Part shown: one piece after another, positions 36,529 through 44,401 of the stretch | Numbering within the stretch: the stretch's first letter is position 1 | Layout: every line of letters begins with the position of its first letter | NCBI RefSeq assembly: GCF_025345615.1 | Contig: NZ_JAODWD010000001.1 | Span: 62,001 to 126,000 of the forward strand | DNA: 64,000 bases | Reading direction: 5' to 3' | Origin: Mycobacterium deserti | GTDB taxonomy: Bacteria > Actinomycetota > Actinomycetes > Mycobacteriales > Mycobacteriaceae | Position numbers and translations under genes: made by a program | The notes under the pieces: model-generated | What the model was told of the DNA's origin: nothing | Database searches by the model: none | Seen by the model: only the letters and a program-made list of their open reading frames with translations

Positions 36529-36559
36529 TTGACCTCGACAACCGTTGAGGTCCTACGGT
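36529..36559 (+). promoter_or_regulatory. Promoter of the SnoaL-like gene
   Basis: TTGACC (36529-36534) and TACGGT (36554-36559) with a 19-nt spacer; TACGGT ends 7 nt before ATG 36567, giving a leaderless transcript. Confidence 0.5.
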
Positions 36560-36566
36560 CGGGTCC

Positions 36567-37028
36567 ATGGACCGACCGACTTTGTGTGCCGACGACCGGC
36601 CCCTGCAGGACGCCCACGCCGCCGTCGACGCTTTCGTTGCTGAACTGCAGGCAGGCGTCGATACCGGCGACGCCATCGTTTACAACGCGCACGTCGCCGA
36701 CGACGTGATGTGGGGCAGTCCGTACGGTGCGACCGTCGGCGGCTACGACACCCTGCACGCGATCCACCGGCGGCTGTTCGCCGCAGCGGTCGCAGGCCCG
36801 CGTTCCCGTTATGAGAAGGTCGCGGTGAATGCACCCGCGCCCGACGTCGCCGTCGCGCAGGTCCGGCGGACAGCGTTGACCTCTGATGGCACACCGATTC
36901 CCATCGAGCAGGACAGCCCGTTCTCCGAGATGGCGCTTTACGTGCTGGTGCGCCGGGATGGGCAGTGGTGGCTCGCGGCCGGGCAGAACACGATCATTCG
37001 GCCGACGCCCGCGAACAGGCTGCGCTAG
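36567..37028 (+). CDS. SnoaL/DUF4440-like protein (SgcJ/EcaC family)
   Basis: 153 residues with the NTF2-like alpha+beta pattern: an N-terminal helix (LQDAHAAVDAFVAELQAG), WGSPYGATVGGYDTLHAIHR, and beta strands ending YVLVRRDGQWWLAAGQNT, the usual C-terminal W strand of DUF4440 proteins. Small-molecule binding or isomerase-like role; no specific substrate can be assigned. It overlaps the convergent small membrane protein by 4 nt. Confidence 0.78.
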   Translation: MDRPTLCADDRPLQDAHAAVDAFVAELQAGVDTGDAIVYNAHVADDVMWGSPYGATVGGYDTLHAIHRRLFAAAVAGPRSRYEKVAVNAPAPDVAVAQVRRTALTSDGTPIPIEQDSPFSEMALYVLVRRDGQWWLAAGQNTIIRPTPANRLR

Positions 37029-37225
37029 CGCTTGAGCAGCAGGGCGGCGCCGCCTGCGAGCACCAGGGCGACAAGCAGCAGGACGGCCAGCCCCGGGCTG
37101 ACAAGCCACCAGACCAATCCGACCGCGACGAGCGCCGGCGACACGGCGAACAGCACCAACAGTGGGTGCTGCCTGATGACCGCGAGGGCGCCCTGTGCTC
37201 GGACCCGATCGATTTCCTTTGCCAT
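37025..37225 (-). CDS. Small two-TM membrane protein
   Basis: 66 residues: a short charged N-terminus (MAKEIDRVRAQGALAVIRQH) and two hydrophobic helices (about 20-42 and 45-63) ending in KR. Conserved-looking in mycobacteria as an unnamed small membrane protein; no function known to me. Divergent from the AIM24 gene with 38 nt between starts. Confidence 0.65.
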   Translation of the reverse strand: MAKEIDRVRAQGALAVIRQHPLLVLFAVSPALVAVGLVWWLVSPGLAVLLLVALVLAGGAALLLKR

Positions 37226-37250
37226 ACCCCAAGAATGCCAGCGATTGCCC

Positions 37251-37256
37251 TAGTTT
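37251..37256 (+). promoter_or_regulatory. -10 box of leaderless AIM24-domain gene
   Basis: TAGTTT (TAnnnT) with 7 nt to ATG 37264. Confidence 0.45.
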
Positions 37257-37263
37257 GGTGGCC

Positions 37264-38145
37264 ATGACAGGAACAGGACCAGGCAGCTGGCAACCCGATC
37301 CGGAAGGCCGCTACGAGTACCGGTGGTGGGACGGCCAGCGCTGGACGGATCAGGTGTCCCACCAAGGTCAGGTCGTTCGCGCGCCGATGGGCGGGGCGCC
37401 GCAGGCGACCGCGCCGCAGGCACAGACCCAGGCACCACAGGCCGCGGTGATCGGTCAGGCCGGCGGCGACGGGTTCTCAGGTATCAGCGGCGATCTGGTC
37501 GATGGGCGGTTCAGCGAAAAGGAGAACAAGCCGATCGCCAACCAGAACGCGAAGCTGCTGCGCGTGCGCCTCGGCGAACCGTTCATGGCCCGGCAAGGCG
37601 CGATGGTCGCCTATCAGGGCAACGTCGACTTCGCCTTCGAGGGTGGTGGCGCGTCGAAGTTCATCAAGAAAGCGCTCACCGGCGAGGGCCTGCCGTTGAT
37701 GCGCTGCCAGGGGCAGGGCGACGTGTTCCTCGCCGAACGGGCTTACGACGTGCATCTGCTGAACCTCAACAACTCCGGCCTGTCGATCAGCGGCAAGAAC
37801 GTGCTGGCCTTCTCGTCGAGCCTGGACTGGAACATCGAGCGGGTGAAGGGCGGCAGCATGGCGACAGGCGGGCTGTTCAACACGACGCTGCGCGGAACCG
37901 GTTGGGTCGCGCTGACCACCGACGGCCCTCCTGTCGTCCTCAACGCCGCGGAGGCTCCGACCTTCGCCGACACCAATGCAGTGGTCGCGTGGTCGGCCAA
38001 CCTGCAGACACAGCTGAAGACGAGCTTCAAGGCGGGCGCCCTGATCGGACGCGGGTCCGGCGAGGCGGTCCAGGTGTCGTTCTACGGTCAGGGCTTCGTC
38101 ATCGTGCAGCCGTCGGAAGGCGTGCCTGCGGTCGCGACGCAGTAG
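37264..38145 (+). CDS. DUF2510 + AIM24-family protein
   Basis: 293 residues. The N-terminus has a DUF2510 motif (GSWQPDPEGRYEYRWWDGQR-type, ending W and D residues), then a Gln/Ala/Pro-rich linker (about 40-65) and an AIM24 domain (about 80-285) with FMARQGAMVAYQGNVDF, GEGLPLMRCQGQGDVFLAE and SFKAGALIGRGSGEAVQVSF. AIM24 proteins form a beta-prism with unknown biochemical activity. The start is supported by the leaderless -10 box. Confidence 0.82.
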   Translation: MTGTGPGSWQPDPEGRYEYRWWDGQRWTDQVSHQGQVVRAPMGGAPQATAPQAQTQAPQAAVIGQAGGDGFSGISGDLVDGRFSEKENKPIANQNAKLLRVRLGEPFMARQGAMVAYQGNVDFAFEGGGASKFIKKALTGEGLPLMRCQGQGDVFLAERAYDVHLLNLNNSGLSISGKNVLAFSSSLDWNIERVKGGSMATGGLFNTTLRGTGWVALTTDGPPVVLNAAEAPTFADTNAVVAWSANLQTQLKTSFKAGALIGRGSGEAVQVSFYGQGFVIVQPSEGVPAVATQ

Positions 38146-38146
38146 G

Positions 38147-38578
38147 TCACGACTCGAGCAGCACGGTCACCGGACCGTCGTTGATGAGTTCCACCTGCAT
38201 GTGCGCACCGAACACCCCGGTCGCGACCGTGGCCCCGAGTTCTCTGAGTGCCTGGGCGAAGGACGTGACGACCGGTTCGGCGACGGCCGCGGGCGCGGCG
38301 GCGTTCCACGCAGGTCGCCTCCCCTTCGCGGTGTTGGCGTAGAGGGTGAACTGGCTGATGACGAGGATGGGCGCATTCACGTCACTCGCGGACTTCTCCC
38401 CGTCGAGAATCCTTAGTTGCCAAGTCTTTTCGGCCAGCCGCTGCGCCTTCGCGGCGTCGTCGTCGTGCGTGACGCCGACGAGTGCCAGCAGCCCTTGACT
38501 CTGCGGCCGGATGGCGCCGACGACTTCACCGCCGACCGTCACCGAGGCGGACGTGACCCGTTGCACCAGAACGCGCAT
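38147..38578 (-). CDS. dtd: D-aminoacyl-tRNA deacylase Dtd
   Basis: 143 residues, the usual Dtd length (M. tuberculosis Rv1897c is the same). Signature motifs are present: [20 protein letters not shown], the SQFTLYA motif ([19 protein letters not shown]) and the cross-subunit Gly-cisPro-like NDGPVTV motif. It removes D-amino acids from mischarged tRNAs. ATG 38578 is family-consistent; the open frame continues upstream but without homology. Divergent from the methyltransferase gene, 73 nt between starts. Confidence 0.95.
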   Translation of the reverse strand: MRVLVQRVTSASVTVGGEVVGAIRPQSQGLLALVGVTHDDDAAKAQRLAEKTWQLRILDGEKSASDVNAPILVISQFTLYANTAKGRRPAWNAAAPAAVAEPVVTSFAQALRELGATVATGVFGAHMQVELINDGPVTVLLES

Positions 38579-38625
38579 GGTCGCCGATCCTGCCACGGGC
38601 CCGTGGGACGAAGCGCCCACAGCCA

Positions 38626-38640
38626 TACCCTGCGGGGGTA
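38626..38640. promoter_or_regulatory. RicR/CsoR-type copper box upstream of the methyltransferase
   Basis: TACCCTGCGGGGGTA fits the mycobacterial RicR/CsoR operator pattern TACCC-N5-GGGTA exactly and matches 13 of 15 bases of the box before copZ. Its first six bases, TACCCT, also form a TAnnnT -10 box, so a bound repressor would block the promoter. It lies 11 nt before ATG 38652. Confidence 0.6.
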
Positions 38641-38651
38641 CCGTACGGAGG

Positions 38652-39248
38652 ATGAAGCTCAACACGGTCGAACGCGCGATCATGAACAATCCGGTGCGAG
38701 CGGCGCATCAACATCGCCGCGAGGCGGCCTGGTTCCGCCGGATGGCCGGCGGCGACCTCTCGGGCCAGCATGTGCTGGAGGTCGGGTGTGGCCGCGGCGT
38801 GGGCGCAGAGGTCATCCTCGATCGCCTCGGCGCTGCCCGTGTCACGGCCTTCGATCTCGACGAATCCATGGTCGAGTTGGCGCGGCGCCGACTTCACGGG
38901 CGGCCGGTGTCGCTGTCGGTCGGCGACGTGTGCACAATCGAGCAACAGTCGGCGACGGTCGACACCGTGGTCGACTTCGGGATCATTCACCATGTCCCGG
39001 CGTGGCAGGAATCGATCGCCGAGGTCGCGCGCGTGCTCCGGCCGGGCGGCCTACTCCTGTTCGAGGAGGTTCCACGGCGCATGATCCACTCGTGGGCGTT
39101 CAAGACGTTCACCGTCCATCCGCTCGAGAACCGTTTCGAGGCCGAGGAGTTCGCCGCCGAACTGGCTCGCCACGGACTGCACGGAACGGCTCGGATCGAG
39201 CATCATCTCGCCGGCATGCTGTTCGTCGGCGCCGCCCGCAAGAACTGA
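38652..39248 (+). CDS. Class I SAM-dependent methyltransferase with copper-type operator
   Basis: 198 residues. Methyltransf_11-type fold: motif [27 protein letters not shown] (acidic loop), [32 protein letters not shown] and a C-terminal strand pair. [20 protein letters not shown] is the family-like start; GGAGG abuts the ATG with no spacing, which is unusual, and an in-frame ATG at 38682 is an alternative. A RicR/CsoR-type box overlaps its promoter and the copper operon follows 40 nt downstream. Substrate unknown; a role in copper stress is inference from the box. Confidence 0.85.
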   Translation: MKLNTVERAIMNNPVRAAHQHRREAAWFRRMAGGDLSGQHVLEVGCGRGVGAEVILDRLGAARVTAFDLDESMVELARRRLHGRPVSLSVGDVCTIEQQSATVDTVVDFGIIHHVPAWQESIAEVARVLRPGGLLLFEEVPRRMIHSWAFKTFTVHPLENRFEAEEFAAELARHGLHGTARIEHHLAGMLFVGAARKN

Positions 39249-39257
39249 CGACTTGAA

Positions 39258-39272
39258 TACCCTAGGGGGGTA
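39258..39272. promoter_or_regulatory. RicR/CsoR-type copper box upstream of copZ
   Basis: TACCCTAGGGGGGTA is a TACCC-N5-GGGTA operator. Its TACCCT doubles as a -10 box, placing the transcript start near 39270. An ATG at 39272 opens a 6-codon ORF (MVPRCV) whose TGA overlaps the copZ ATG; AAGG between them can also serve as the copZ ribosome site. Confidence 0.7.
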
Positions 39273-39288
39273 TGGTACCAAGGTGCGT

Positions 39289-39495
39289 ATGACAACCAGC
39301 ATCACTGTCGCAGGGATGACCTGCGGGCACTGCGCCTCCTCCGTGCGCGAGGAACTCGGCGAGGTGCCCGGCGTCACCGAGGTCGACGTAGACCTCGCCA
39401 CCGGAACCGTCACCATCCTCAGCGAAGCGCCCGTCGCGGATGCACTCATCCGCACCGCGGTCGAGGACGCCGGTTACCAGCTCGCCGGACAATGA
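39289..39495 (+). CDS. copZ: Copper chaperone CopZ (HMA domain)
   Basis: 68 residues, one heavy-metal-associated domain: MTTSITVAGMTCGHCASSVRE with the MxCxxC copper motif (M10-C15), then the ferredoxin-like fold and a typical C-terminus [10 protein letters not shown]. It should carry Cu(I) to CopA. The stop overlaps the next gene (4 nt). Regulated by the copper box directly upstream. Confidence 0.92.
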   Translation: MTTSITVAGMTCGHCASSVREELGEVPGVTEVDVDLATGTVTILSEAPVADALIRTAVEDAGYQLAGQ

Positions 39496-40382
39496 CGACT
39501 GCGCGGAAGGTCGCGGCGTTCGTCGTCAGCCTGCTGGCGGTGTTCGCGGTCGCCGTCTGGGTCGGCAAGGCGTCGGGCCCGCGCGTCGAGGTCGAGGTCG
39601 CGCATGCCGACGGCCACGCGCAGGGTCACGACGCGGCGCCCGTGGCCCCGGAATTGCCCGGCGGTTTGCAGTCCACCCAGGGCGGCTACACCCTGGACTT
39701 GACGAAGCCGGTAACCGTGGCCGCGGCGAAGGCGCCGTTGCACTTCCGCATTGTGGACGCGCAGGGCGCGCCGGTGACGCGCTACACCGAGAACCACGAG
39801 AAGCTGTTGCATCTCGTCGTGGTTCGCAACGACCTCTCGCGCTTCCAGCACGTGCACCCGATTCTCCATACCGACGGAACATGGAGCGTCTCAACTGATT
39901 TGAGCCGTGCCGGCGACTACCGCGTATTCGCCGACTTCATCCCCGCGGGTGGGCCCGCGCTGACGCTGGGCACCAACCTGCACGTCGCAGGCCAGTACAA
40001 CCCGCAGCCGCTGCCCGCGCAAGCGCCGTCTGCAGAGGTCGACGGATACACCGTCGCACTGCGCGGCACACCGAAGACGGGCGAGTCGTCGCTGCTGACG
40101 CTTTCGGTCAGCCGCGACGGCAGGCCGGTCACCGATCTGCAACCGTATCTGGGCGCCTACGGCCATCTGGTGGCGCTGCGCGCGGCCGATCTGGCGTATC
40201 TCCATGTGCACCCCGCGGGTGAGCCGGGCGACGGAAAGACGCCGTCGGGTCCCGACATCGGCTTTCACACCACATTTCCCAGCGCGGGTGACTACCGGTT
40301 GTATCTGGACTTCCAGCATGGCGACGTCGTGCGCACCGCCGAGTTCACCGTGACGGTCGGCGAGCCGGGGCACGGTCACTGA
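39492..40382 (+). CDS. His-rich exported or membrane-anchored protein of the copper operon
   Basis: 296 residues. An N-terminal hydrophobic segment (about 7-25) is followed by a His-rich linker ([14 protein letters not shown]), and the chain ends EPGHGH. The mature part seems to hold two beta-rich repeats, each with a His pair motif: [19 protein letters not shown] and [18 protein letters not shown]. The repeats and HVHP motifs suggest metal binding outside the membrane. Such proteins occur beside copA in other actinobacteria, but I know no established function. It is translationally coupled to copZ and 1 nt ahead of copA. Confidence 0.8.
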   Translation: MTTARKVAAFVVSLLAVFAVAVWVGKASGPRVEVEVAHADGHAQGHDAAPVAPELPGGLQSTQGGYTLDLTKPVTVAAAKAPLHFRIVDAQGAPVTRYTENHEKLLHLVVVRNDLSRFQHVHPILHTDGTWSVSTDLSRAGDYRVFADFIPAGGPALTLGTNLHVAGQYNPQPLPAQAPSAEVDGYTVALRGTPKTGESSLLTLSVSRDGRPVTDLQPYLGAYGHLVALRAADLAYLHVHPAGEPGDGKTPSGPDIGFHTTFPSAGDYRLYLDFQHGDVVRTAEFTVTVGEPGHGH

Positions 40383-40383
40383 C

Positions 40384-42588
40384 ATGTCGGTCATCGAACT
40401 CGCCGTCGACGGCATGACGTGTGCGTCGTGCGCGAACCGAATCGAGCGCAAACTCAACAAGATCGACGGGGTCACGGCGACCGTCAACTACGCGACGGAG
40501 AAAGCCCGCGTCGAGTACACCGACGGGGTAACGCCGGACCAACTCCTGGCGACGGTCGAAGACGCGGGCTACACAGCGCATCTACCTGCCTCGCCCGATC
40601 AGCCCGGCGCGCCGATCGAGGCGGACCCGACCGCGTCGCTGCGCCAGCGTCTGCTCATCTCGGTGGCCCTGACGGTGCCGGTGATCGCGATGGCGATGAT
40701 CCCGGCACTGCAGTTCACCAACTGGCAGTGGTTGTCGTTGACGCTCGCGGCGCCGGTCGTCTTCTGGGGGGCATGGCCTTTCCACCGCGCTGCGTGGTCC
40801 AACATGCGCCACGGCACCGCGACGATGGACACGTTGGTGTCGATGGGCACCCTTGCCGCGCTGGGTTGGTCGGTCTACGCCCTGTTCTGGGGGACGGCCG
40901 GGACACCGGGAATGACACATCCCTTCGAGTTCACGATCGGCCGCACCGACGGCAGCGGCAACATCTACCTGGAGGCCGCCGCCGGAGTCACCGCCTTCAT
41001 CCTGGCGGGACGGTATTTCGAGGCCCGCTCCAAGCGCCGCGCGGGCCTGGCGCTGCGCGCGCTGGCCGAGCTCGGCGCCAAAGACGTCGCGGTACGCAGG
41101 GACGGTGTGGAACAACGCATCCCGGTGGGCCAGTTGTCGCTCGGCGACGAGTTCGTCGTACGACCGGGCGAGAAGATCGCCGCCGACGGCGTGGTGACCG
41201 AGGGAACGTCGGCGGTCGACGCCTCGATGCTGACCGGTGAATCGGTGCCGGTGGACGTCGGTCCGGGCGATCGGGTGGCCGGCGCAACCGTCAACGTTGA
41301 CGGTCGAATCGTGGTGCGCGCGAATCGAATCGGGTCCGACACCCAGCTCGCGCAGATGGCCAGATTGGTGGAGGAGGCGCAGAACGGCAAGGCCGAGGCG
41401 CAGCGGCTGGCGGACCGGATCTCGGGTGTGTTCGTGCCGATCGTCATCGCGTTGGCGGTGGCGACGCTGGGTTTCTGGATCGGCACCGGCGGATCGGTCG
41501 CGGCGGCCTTCACCGCCGCGGTGGCGGTGCTGATCATCGCCTGCCCATGCGCGTTGGGCCTTGCGACGCCGACGGCACTGATGGTCGGTACTGGCCGGGG
41601 AGCGCAGCTGGGCATCCTCATCAGGGGCCCGGAGGTGCTGGAGTCGACGCGTCGCATCGACACCATCGTTGTGGACAAGACGGGCACGGTCACCACCGGA
41701 ACGATGACGTTGCTCGACGTCATCACCGCCGACGATGCCCAACCGGACGACGTGTTGCGGCTCGCGGGGGCGCTCGAGGATTCGTCGGAGCACCCGATCG
41801 CGAAGGCCATCGCGACCGGTGCGCGCGACAAGGTCGGCGACCTGCCTGCGGTCGAGAAGTTCACGAACCGGCAGGGTCTCGGCGTGCAGGGCGTTGTGGA
41901 AGGCCGCGCGGTGGTGGTCGGTCGGCCGCGACTCGTCGGCGAACTACCGCGCGACCTCGCCGACGCCATGCACGGGGCCGAGGCGCAGGGCCAGACCGTG
42001 GTGGCGGTCGGCTGGGACGGTCAACCGCGCGGCCTGCTCGTGGTCGCGGATTCGGTCAAACCGTCATCGGCCGAGGCCGTCGCCCATCTCCGCCGTCTCG
42101 GGTTGACCCCGATCATGGTCACCGGTGACAACGAACCCGCCGCGCGCACCGTCGCGCAGCAGGTCGGTATCGACGAGGTGATCGCCGAAGTGCTGCCCGC
42201 GGAGAAGGTCGGCGTCGTCAAGCGTCTGCAGGCCGAGGGCAAGGCGGTCGCGATGGTCGGCGACGGCGTCAACGACGCTGCCGCGCTGGCTCAAGCCGAC
42301 CTCGGCCTTGCCATGGGCAGCGGCACCGACGTCGCGATCGAAGCCAGCGATCTGACGCTGGTCCGTGACGACCTGCGTGCCGTGCCGGATGCGATTCGGT
42401 TGTCCCGCAAGACGTTGGCGACGATCAAGGGCAATCTGTTCTGGGCCTTCGCCTACAACGTCGCCGCGTTGCCGTTGGCCGCCGCCGGTCTGCTCAACCC
42501 GATGATCGCCGGAGCCGCGATGGCATTGAGCTCCGTTTTCGTCGTGAGCAACAGCCTGCGGCTGCGGCGGTTCGCACCGTCGCACTGA
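40384..42588 (+). CDS. copA: Copper-exporting P1B-type ATPase CopA
   Basis: 734 residues: N-terminal HMA domain with GMTCASC (10-16), eight TM helices, the metal-site CPC in [13 protein letters not shown], phosphorylation motif DKTGTVTTG, the HP motif [12 protein letters not shown] and [13 protein letters not shown] plus HMA marks the Cu(I) class. It pumps copper out using CopZ as donor. Last gene of the copZ operon; CTGACG (42585-42590) and CGTCAG (42605-42610) around its stop could form a weak terminator with the convergent pseudogene. Confidence 0.95.
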   Translation: MSVIELAVDGMTCASCANRIERKLNKIDGVTATVNYATEKARVEYTDGVTPDQLLATVEDAGYTAHLPASPDQPGAPIEADPTASLRQRLLISVALTVPVIAMAMIPALQFTNWQWLSLTLAAPVVFWGAWPFHRAAWSNMRHGTATMDTLVSMGTLAALGWSVYALFWGTAGTPGMTHPFEFTIGRTDGSGNIYLEAAAGVTAFILAGRYFEARSKRRAGLALRALAELGAKDVAVRRDGVEQRIPVGQLSLGDEFVVRPGEKIAADGVVTEGTSAVDASMLTGESVPVDVGPGDRVAGATVNVDGRIVVRANRIGSDTQLAQMARLVEEAQNGKAEAQRLADRISGVFVPIVIALAVATLGFWIGTGGSVAAAFTAAVAVLIIACPCALGLATPTALMVGTGRGAQLGILIRGPEVLESTRRIDTIVVDKTGTVTTGTMTLLDVITADDAQPDDVLRLAGALEDSSEHPIAKAIATGARDKVGDLPAVEKFTNRQGLGVQGVVEGRAVVVGRPRLVGELPRDLADAMHGAEAQGQTVVAVGWDGQPRGLLVVADSVKPSSAEAVAHLRRLGLTPIMVTGDNEPAARTVAQQVGIDEVIAEVLPAEKVGVVKRLQAEGKAVAMVGDGVNDAAALAQADLGLAMGSGTDVAIEASDLTLVRDDLRAVPDAIRLSRKTLATIKGNLFWAFAYNVAALPLAAAGLLNPMIAGAAMALSSVFVVSNSLRLRRFAPSH

Positions 42589-42599
42589 CGCCGGCCGAC

Positions 42600-43164
42600 C
42601 TAGTCGTCAGCCCGACGCGCTCGAAAGAGTTTCACTTCGCCCTTCACGCCCTTCAGGTGTCGCGCGCCTGCGAAGGACCAGGAGTACCCGCCCGCGTCGC
42701 CGATCAGATCACGCGCCGATTCGGCGACCAGAACCGAAGCCGGGCGAGCCAAACCCGTCACCCGGCTCGCGACGTTGACCGGGCTGCCGAACCAGTCCCC
42801 CGCCCGGCTGACCGCCGATCCCGCGGCGAGTCCCACGCGCAGCTGCGGGAACGACTCGTCCTTCTCTGCCGCGACGAGCAGGTCCAGTGCCGCTTCCAAC
42901 AATGCGACCGGGTCGGTGCTCACGAACATGACCGCGTCGCCGATCGATGCCGGTTTCCTCGCAGATCTGGCGCGCCGAGACGTGCACCCCGTCGTTTCCG
43001 ACGATCCGACCGGCGGGCAACAGCATCGGCGAAACCTCAGCGCGGATCTGCTCGGGGGTGAAGTTGCGGTTCAGCAGCCACTCGACGAGTTCGGCCCGCT
43101 CGGCCCGCGCGCTCCCGTCGAGGCCGTCGAGCAGCCCCGACAGGTCAGCATCGGCGTCGGCCAC
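42600..43164 (-). pseudogene. Adenylate cyclase (class III, Rv1264-like) broken by an internal deletion
   Basis: The N-terminus from GTG 43164 is the pH-sensing regulatory domain seen in Rv1264: [40 protein letters not shown] and QICEETGI. At about 42950 the frame switches and continues with the cyclase C-terminus: [44 protein letters not shown], ending ARRADD. Roughly 200 residues are missing: the rest of the regulatory domain and the first half of the catalytic domain, including the first metal Asp and the substrate Lys. The junction GCATCGATCGGCGA shows an ATCG microhomology. Neither fragment can be catalytic. It sits exactly where M. tuberculosis has Rv1264, next to amiB2. Confidence 0.85.
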
Positions 43165-43174
43165 GCGCTCAACG

Positions 43175-43194
43175 TATACCGGCCGTGGGGTATA
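43175..43194. promoter_or_regulatory. Inverted repeat TATACC/GGTATA between divergent genes
   Basis: TATACC (43175-43180) and GGTATA (43189-43194), 8-nt spacer, in the 35-bp gap between the cyclase remnant and the deacetylase gene. It resembles copper boxes but its half-site spacing is one base too long. TATATA (43191-43196) could be the deacetylase -10, 6 nt ahead of GTG 43203. Confidence 0.4.
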
Positions 43195-43199
43195 TAGCT

Positions 43200-43907
43200 G
43201 TGGTGCGGCGATGGACTATTGCGGTCGCGGTGACTTTGGTGATCCTGCTGGTTGCCGCCGGGGGCTACCAGCTGATGAACGCGCGGTCGTTCCAGCTCGG
43301 CGGCCGGCTGATCGACCGGGTGGACACGACCGAGAGGCTGGTGGCGCTGACGCTCGACGACGGTCCGACCGCCGCGACGCCCGAGGTGCTCGAAATCCTG
43401 TCCGCAGCCCGGGTGCCCGCGACGTTCTACCTCAACGGCCGCGACCTGGCCGAGCGTCCGGCAGCGGGCGCCGCGATCGCGCGATCGGGCCACGAGATCG
43501 GCAACCACACCTACTCGCACCGCAGGATGGTGCTGGTGTCGCCGGCCACGGTGGCCGCCGAGGTGGAGCGGACCGACGAGCAAATCCGCAGGACCGGTTA
43601 CCGTGGACCGATCACGTTCCGTCCGCCGTACGGCAAGAAGCTGTGGACGTTGCCGAACTATCTGTCCACCCACGATCGGACGACGGTCATGTGGGACGTC
43701 GAACCTGATTCGGCGAACGAGCCGACCGCCGAGCAGATCGTCTCCGCGACAATCGATTCCGTTCGTCCCGGCTCGATCATCCTCATGCATGTCATGTTCG
43801 ACGGGCGAGTCGCCTCACGTGCGGCCATTCGCGCCCTCGTCGATCGCCTGCGCTCCGACGGCTACCGCTTCGTCACCGTCTCGGAACTGATAGCAGCACA
43901 GCGATGA
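43200..43907 (+). CDS. Polysaccharide deacetylase (NodB family)
   Basis: About 235 residues. A signal anchor (TIAVAVTLVILLVAAGGY) is followed by a carbohydrate esterase 4 domain with motif 1 TLDDGPT, motif 2 HEIGNHTYSH (metal His), motif 3 FRPPYG and a later VMWDVEPDS. It probably deacetylates peptidoglycan or another envelope polysaccharide outside the membrane. GTGs at 43200 and 43203 are both possible; a leaderless transcript would favour 43203. The stop overlaps the next gene (ATGA). Confidence 0.87.
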   Translation: MVRRWTIAVAVTLVILLVAAGGYQLMNARSFQLGGRLIDRVDTTERLVALTLDDGPTAATPEVLEILSAARVPATFYLNGRDLAERPAAGAAIARSGHEIGNHTYSHRRMVLVSPATVAAEVERTDEQIRRTGYRGPITFRPPYGKKLWTLPNYLSTHDRTTVMWDVEPDSANEPTAEQIVSATIDSVRPGSIILMHVMFDGRVASRAAIRALVDRLRSDGYRFVTVSELIAAQR

Positions 43908-44401
43908 GCGCCGTCGAAGGGTTCGCACCGATCATCGACGATGGCGTCCAGACGCTGATCCTCGGTAACGCACCCAGCGTGATGGCACTTGCCGCGCAGC
44001 AGTACTACGCGAATCCGCGCAATGCATTCTGGCGAATTACCGGTGAGCTCTTCGGTTTCGAGGCCGACGCACCGTACGAGATGCGCACTGCGGCACTGCT
44101 GAGCCACAAGATCGCCGTGTGGGATGTGCTGAAATTCTGCCGACGCGTTGGCAGCCTCGACTCGGCCGTCGAACCGCGCAGCATGGTGCCCAACGATTTT
44201 GCGGCCCTGTTCGACGAACACCGGCAGATCACCCGAGTGTTGTTCAACGGCGCTGCCGCGGAGAAGAACTTCGACCGACTCGTCCGAGTCGCGCCGGACC
44301 TCAGCTATCGTCGGCTTCCGTCGACCAGTCCCGCGCAAACCATGGGCTACGCCGACAAGCTCGCCGCATGGCGGGACGCCCTGACCGACCGTAGCGACTA
44401 G
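43904..44401 (+). CDS. Hypoxanthine/uracil-DNA glycosylase (UDG superfamily, family 6-like)
   Basis: 165 residues. LILGNAPSVMALAAQQYYAN and PRNAFWRI give the UDG-fold motif 1 with the family 6 (HDG) pattern; WDVLKFCRRVGSLDS follows, and the second motif is LPSTSPAQT. HDG enzymes remove hypoxanthine from deaminated DNA. The motif identification is by eye; activity on uracil or mismatches is not excluded. Coupled to the deacetylase gene by a 4-nt overlap and overlapping the convergent amidase by 3 nt. Confidence 0.78.
   Translation: MSAVEGFAPIIDDGVQTLILGNAPSVMALAAQQYYANPRNAFWRITGELFGFEADAPYEMRTAALLSHKIAVWDVLKFCRRVGSLDSAVEPRSMVPNDFAALFDEHRQITRVLFNGAAAEKNFDRLVRVAPDLSYRRLPSTSPAQTMGYADKLAAWRDALTDRSD

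Noticed and set aside
35768-36532. A 254-codon plus-strand frame over the 188-aa gene
   Set aside because: The minus-strand gene has a better start, an operator-like palindrome and coherent protein; the plus frame starts inside the oxidoreductase gene.
37255-37310. Gly/Pro-rich runs in the window (GT39 loop near 7270, AIM24 linker near 37400) as tandem repeats
   Set aside because: They are irregular low-complexity coding stretches without a fixed repeat unit.
42709-43164. Adenylate cyclase frameshift as a simple one-base sequencing error
   Set aside because: Correcting one base would still leave about 200 residues missing compared with Rv1264-type proteins, so a deletion is required.
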